Origin: Bacteroidetes bacterium ADurb.Bin145
GTDB lineage: Bacteria; Bacteroidota; Bacteroidia; Bacteroidales; VadinHA17
Reading direction: 5' to 3'
Assembly (NCBI GenBank): GCA_002070505.1
Contig: MWDJ01000003.1
Coordinates: forward strand, 140,103-204,102
Length of the DNA stretch: 64,000 nt
The notes beneath the pieces were generated by a model. The model was not told where the DNA came from. It saw only the letters and a list, made by a program, of their open reading frames with translations, and searched no databases. The position numbers and the translations under genes were made by a program. Positions 61,684 through 64,000 of this stretch are shown piece after piece (the first letter of the stretch is position 1; each line of letters starts with the position of its first letter).

Positions 61684-62868
61684 TTACATTTTTGTTATCC
61701 AGGCTTCAGGATCCAAGGCATTTTTTTCCTCAAAAATCATGAATTTTAATGTACAATTATTGTTTTCTTCAGGATCCTGATAAATATCTCCGACTATCTG
61801 CTTAACGTCAACTTTATCGCCTTTTTTAACTCTTACCTTTACCAGGTTGTTGTAAACAGATAAATACTTACCATGCTTAATAATAACTGTCATATTTGCC
61901 CCCTGAATAGTAGAAATTGCTGATACTTCCCCTTTAAAGATACTTCTTGCAACCGTGTTAGGCTGGCTTGTTATTTCAATTCCAATATTCTCTTCTGTTA
62001 CGTATTTAAGAATCGGATGCGGATGAGTTCCAAAATGACTTGTAATTACTCCCCTTTCAACCGGCCATGGCAATCTTCCTTTATTATCCGAGAAATTATC
62101 ACTTATGAGTTTTTGCTCTGGTGTAAGCTCTCCTTTTGTCGCTTTTTTTCGTTCTTCTTCAATTATTCTTGCAATTTCCTTTTCAATTCTTCCAGCTACT
62201 CTCTTCTTTTCCTCCAGTTCCTTTCTCAGTTGCTTTTCTTTATTTCTTAACGATTTTAAAATATTTTGCTCATTTGTTTGTTCCCCTTTTAAAAGATTTT
62301 TTTGTTGTTCTTCTTTTTGTTTCAGATCCGATATTCTTGCCAAATCTGATTCCAGCCTAACTTTTGTTTCACCAATTTCGCTCTTTAATTCTGCAATAAT
62401 TTCAGCTTCATTTCTTCGAAATTTTGTTATTTGCTGCAGGTATTTAATTCTCTTGTATCCCTGATTAAAATCCTTTGCTGATAAGATATATATTATTTCC
62501 GGGTTCGATTTTCTTAATCTGAATGAATTCATTATTGAGTTAGAATAATCATTTTTTAGAATAACCAGATCTCTTTCCATCATTTCAATCGCAAGTTTGT
62601 TCAGATCAATTCTTTCACTCAACAGACTTATTTCCTGCTTCATCCCTTTTACAACAGATTCTCTTAGTGCAAGCTTGTTTGACAAAATTCTCAAAGAATT
62701 AATACTTTCATTTTTTTCCTTTTCAGTATTTTTCAGTACCTGATCGACGTAATTTATTTCTTCAAGTGCTTTCTTTCTCTGTTCCTCGAGTTCGGTCCTC
62801 GATTGTGCGAACGTTTTATGAAATACACAAATAATAAATATTACAGACAGATAAACTATTTTCTTCAT
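61684..62868 (-). CDS. EnvC-like murein hydrolase activator (degenerate M23)
   Basis: A 394-residue periplasmic protein: signal peptide (1-21), a long coiled coil (about 24-240) and a C-terminal LytM/M23 domain (about 285-394). The zinc site of active M23 peptidases is absent: 'HxGxDI' reads 'NIGIEI' and the terminal 'HLHFE' reads 'TLKFMIFE'. Such degenerate LytM proteins (EnvC, NlpD) activate amidases during division. It overlaps the DUF4292 gene by 4 nt (ATGA). Confidence 0.9.
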   Translation of the reverse strand: MKKIVYLSVIFIICVFHKTFAQSRTELEEQRKKALEEINYVDQVLKNTEKEKNESINSLRILSNKLALRESVVKGMKQEISLLSERIDLNKLAIEMMERDLVILKNDYSNSIMNSFRLRKSNPEIIYILSAKDFNQGYKRIKYLQQITKFRRNEAEIIAELKSEIGETKVRLESDLARISDLKQKEEQQKNLLKGEQTNEQNILKSLRNKEKQLRKELEEKKRVAGRIEKEIARIIEEERKKATKGELTPEQKLISDNFSDNKGRLPWPVERGVITSHFGTHPHPILKYVTEENIGIEITSQPNTVARSIFKGEVSAISTIQGANMTVIIKHGKYLSVYNNLVKVRVKKGDKVDVKQIVGDIYQDPEENNNCTLKFMIFEEKNALDPEAWITKM

Positions 62869-63623
62869 TTCAATAATACCTTTTCATAACCGTTGCCCGG
62901 AATGAAATCTATAATATCATTAACACCTAATTCTACATCTGAAAGACTTATAGATAAAGATAGTTTACCTTCACCATCACTTAAGTTTATACTTCTGGGA
63001 AAAATAATACCATTACCCTTTTTAAAATCACCGTAATCCATTATTATTTCGTTTCTGCCCGTTTTGTTTTTAAAAATAGCCGACAGCATTTTATAATTTG
63101 AACAATCAATATTTCCTGAAATACTTCGGTTTTCAAATAATTCTATAAAATTTATTTTCCCATTAATACATTTATCTTGTCCTGAGTATGAAGCCGGATT
63201 GAGTATATAGTCTCCTAACAAAAGCGGAATTGCATCAATCGATAATCCGTATTTATCTTTAATATATGCTGCTGATCCATAGAATAACTTCCTGTTAATT
63301 CTATCATTTATCAAAATCGTGTCGGGGCTTAAAAATATTCTGGCAACTTCAATTCCCGTCCAGTTGCGCATACTAATTAAATAAGTTCCAGGTTTTCGGT
63401 ATTTAAGGTTCGCTATTAATTTTTGTTTTTCATTGTTGCTATTCAACTCAATAACTGCTTTCCTTATATTAAAATCATGACCTGTCAGATTATAGATTTT
63501 TGCATTTGTTATGTTAAAACCATTTCCACCAGCTGGTTGCTCAATCAAACTTCTTTCTTTCTTAAGTATTGAGCAGGCTGATAATGAAATCAGAATTAAA
63601 ACAAATATTATAAGCCTTGGCAT
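62865..63623 (-). CDS. DUF4292 lipoprotein
   Basis: A 252-residue protein with a lipoprotein signal, lipobox 'LSAC' in 'ILISLSACSILKK'. The rest is beta-rich with 'YLISMRNWTGIEVARIFLSP' and 'LFYGSAAYIKDKYGLSIDAI', matching the DUF4292 family of Bacteroidetes, whose fold is thought to be related to LolA/LolB-like shells. Function is unknown. It overlaps both neighbours, the EnvC gene by 4 nt and the TPR gene by 16 nt, implying one translational unit. Confidence 0.83.
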   Translation of the reverse strand: MPRLIIFVLILISLSACSILKKERSLIEQPAGGNGFNITNAKIYNLTGHDFNIRKAVIELNSNNEKQKLIANLKYRKPGTYLISMRNWTGIEVARIFLSPDTILINDRINRKLFYGSAAYIKDKYGLSIDAIPLLLGDYILNPASYSGQDKCINGKINFIELFENRSISGNIDCSNYKMLSAIFKNKTGRNEIIMDYGDFKKGNGIIFPRSINLSDGEGKLSLSISLSDVELGVNDIIDFIPGNGYEKVLLK

Positions 63624-64000
63624 TTTTTAATTTCCTCTTTAATGTCTGTTTTGGTACTGTCAAGTTTTAAAGCAATATTCCAGTTAATTACAGCATTTTT
63701 ACAGTCCTTTCTTTTTTTCATAATATAACCAAGATGTTCATACCATTCAGGGTCTGGCTTTTCGCCGCTATTTATTATTGCTTCCATTACTTTCTGTGCT
63801 TCTTTAATTTTCCCCCTTTTGTATAGAACCCAACCATAAGTATCCAGGAAAGTTGTATTGTTCTTTTCTATATTTATTACCTTTTTTGCCATTTCTTCTG
63901 CTTCCTTTAACCTCATATTCTGTTCGGCAAGATAATAGGCGTAATTATTCAATATTGTAAGATCTCCGCTGTCAGTTTTAAGGGCTTCCTCAAATGTATC
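63608..64000 (-). CDS. Tetratricopeptide repeat protein (partial, 5' end outside)
   Basis: The frame is open on the minus strand from the window edge to the stop at 63608, giving the last 130 residues. It holds at least three TPR units: 'NNYAYYLAEQNMRLKEAEEM' continued by 'AKKVI', 'YGWVLYKRGKIKEAQKVMEA' and 'YEHLGYIMKKRKDCKNAVIN'. TPR proteins in this position in Bacteroidetes usually carry a signal peptide and many repeats; that part lies beyond the window. It is the first visible gene of the TPR-DUF4292-EnvC unit. Confidence 0.88.
   Translation of the reverse strand, partial: DTFEEALKTDSGDLTILNNYAYYLAEQNMRLKEAEEMAKKVINIEKNNTTFLDTYGWVLYKRGKIKEAQKVMEAIINSGEKPDPEWYEHLGYIMKKRKDCKNAVINWNIALKLDSTKTDIKEEIKKCQGL

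Overview
The window is a 64 kb piece of a Bacteroidetes (probably Bacteroidales-like) chromosome. Support comes from Bacteroidetes-specific families (DUF4271, DUF4292), LytS/LytTR and ECF-sigma/anti-sigma/beta-barrel modules, and promoters of the Bacteroidetes form (TTTG, 19-20 nt, TAnnTTTG). No rRNA, tRNA, CRISPR array, insertion sequence or prophage was recognised. Genes are dense and no stretch over 300 bases lacks a gene; the longest gap (10322-10569, 248 nt) holds a promoter and operators. Several genes appear to start with TTG (rsgA, hemD, ybeY, probably the kinase at 19652) and yidD with GTG.

Layout. 1-2150: end of a LiaF-like gene, then a LytS-type kinase and LytTR regulator. 2166-3275: yidD and a YugP-type membrane protease. 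3301-10417 (minus): an apparent operon of a TetR regulator carrying a perfect EF-hand loop, a LolA-like carrier, two FtsX/LolC-type permeases, a LolD-type ATPase, an outer-membrane beta-barrel and an ICMT-like membrane methyltransferase, controlled by a promoter overlapped by TetR-type operators. This is the best candidate for an uncharacterised system: a complete inner-membrane to outer-membrane export route. 10570-15392: a small barrel protein, a GH16-like protein that has lost its catalytic acids, and an ECF sigma/anti-sigma/barrel operon. 15450-23154: an E1-like enzyme without zinc cysteines, PepE, AsmA, a histidine kinase, a U32 protease-family RNA-modification protein, MnmH. 23200-28248 (minus): a hybrid histidine kinase whose phospho-accepting His is Tyr, RsgA, and a predicted PPi-type phosphofructokinase.

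28355-39318: epimerase, PHP phosphatase, MntP, Dtd, an MFS/FAD-oxidoreductase pair, DeoC, then the DUF4271-hemD-rnpA-S41 protease block. 39323-43275 (minus): MoaE, MoaD, PolA, QueD. 43437-55254: acyl-CoA ligase, Tat-exported superoxide dismutase, an unknown lipoprotein, LspA, ArsR regulator, polyprenyl synthase, BASS transporter, CoA-binding protein, thioesterase, Tat aldo/keto reductase, SMP-30-like lactonase, YwbE, and an ATP-type phosphofructokinase coupled to a HAD phosphatase.

55406-64000 (minus, visibly more AT-rich): UvrC, adenine deaminase, MnmG, YbeY, an RsbW-like ATPase, an EnvC-like protein, a DUF4292 lipoprotein and a partial TPR protein. Two parS-like sites flank the deaminase start next to mnmG, suggesting the replication origin is not far away. 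Most of the window is core housekeeping; the unusual material is the TetR/ABC operon and a set of proteins with intact folds but missing catalytic residues (GH16-like, hybrid kinase, E1-like, LytM-like).
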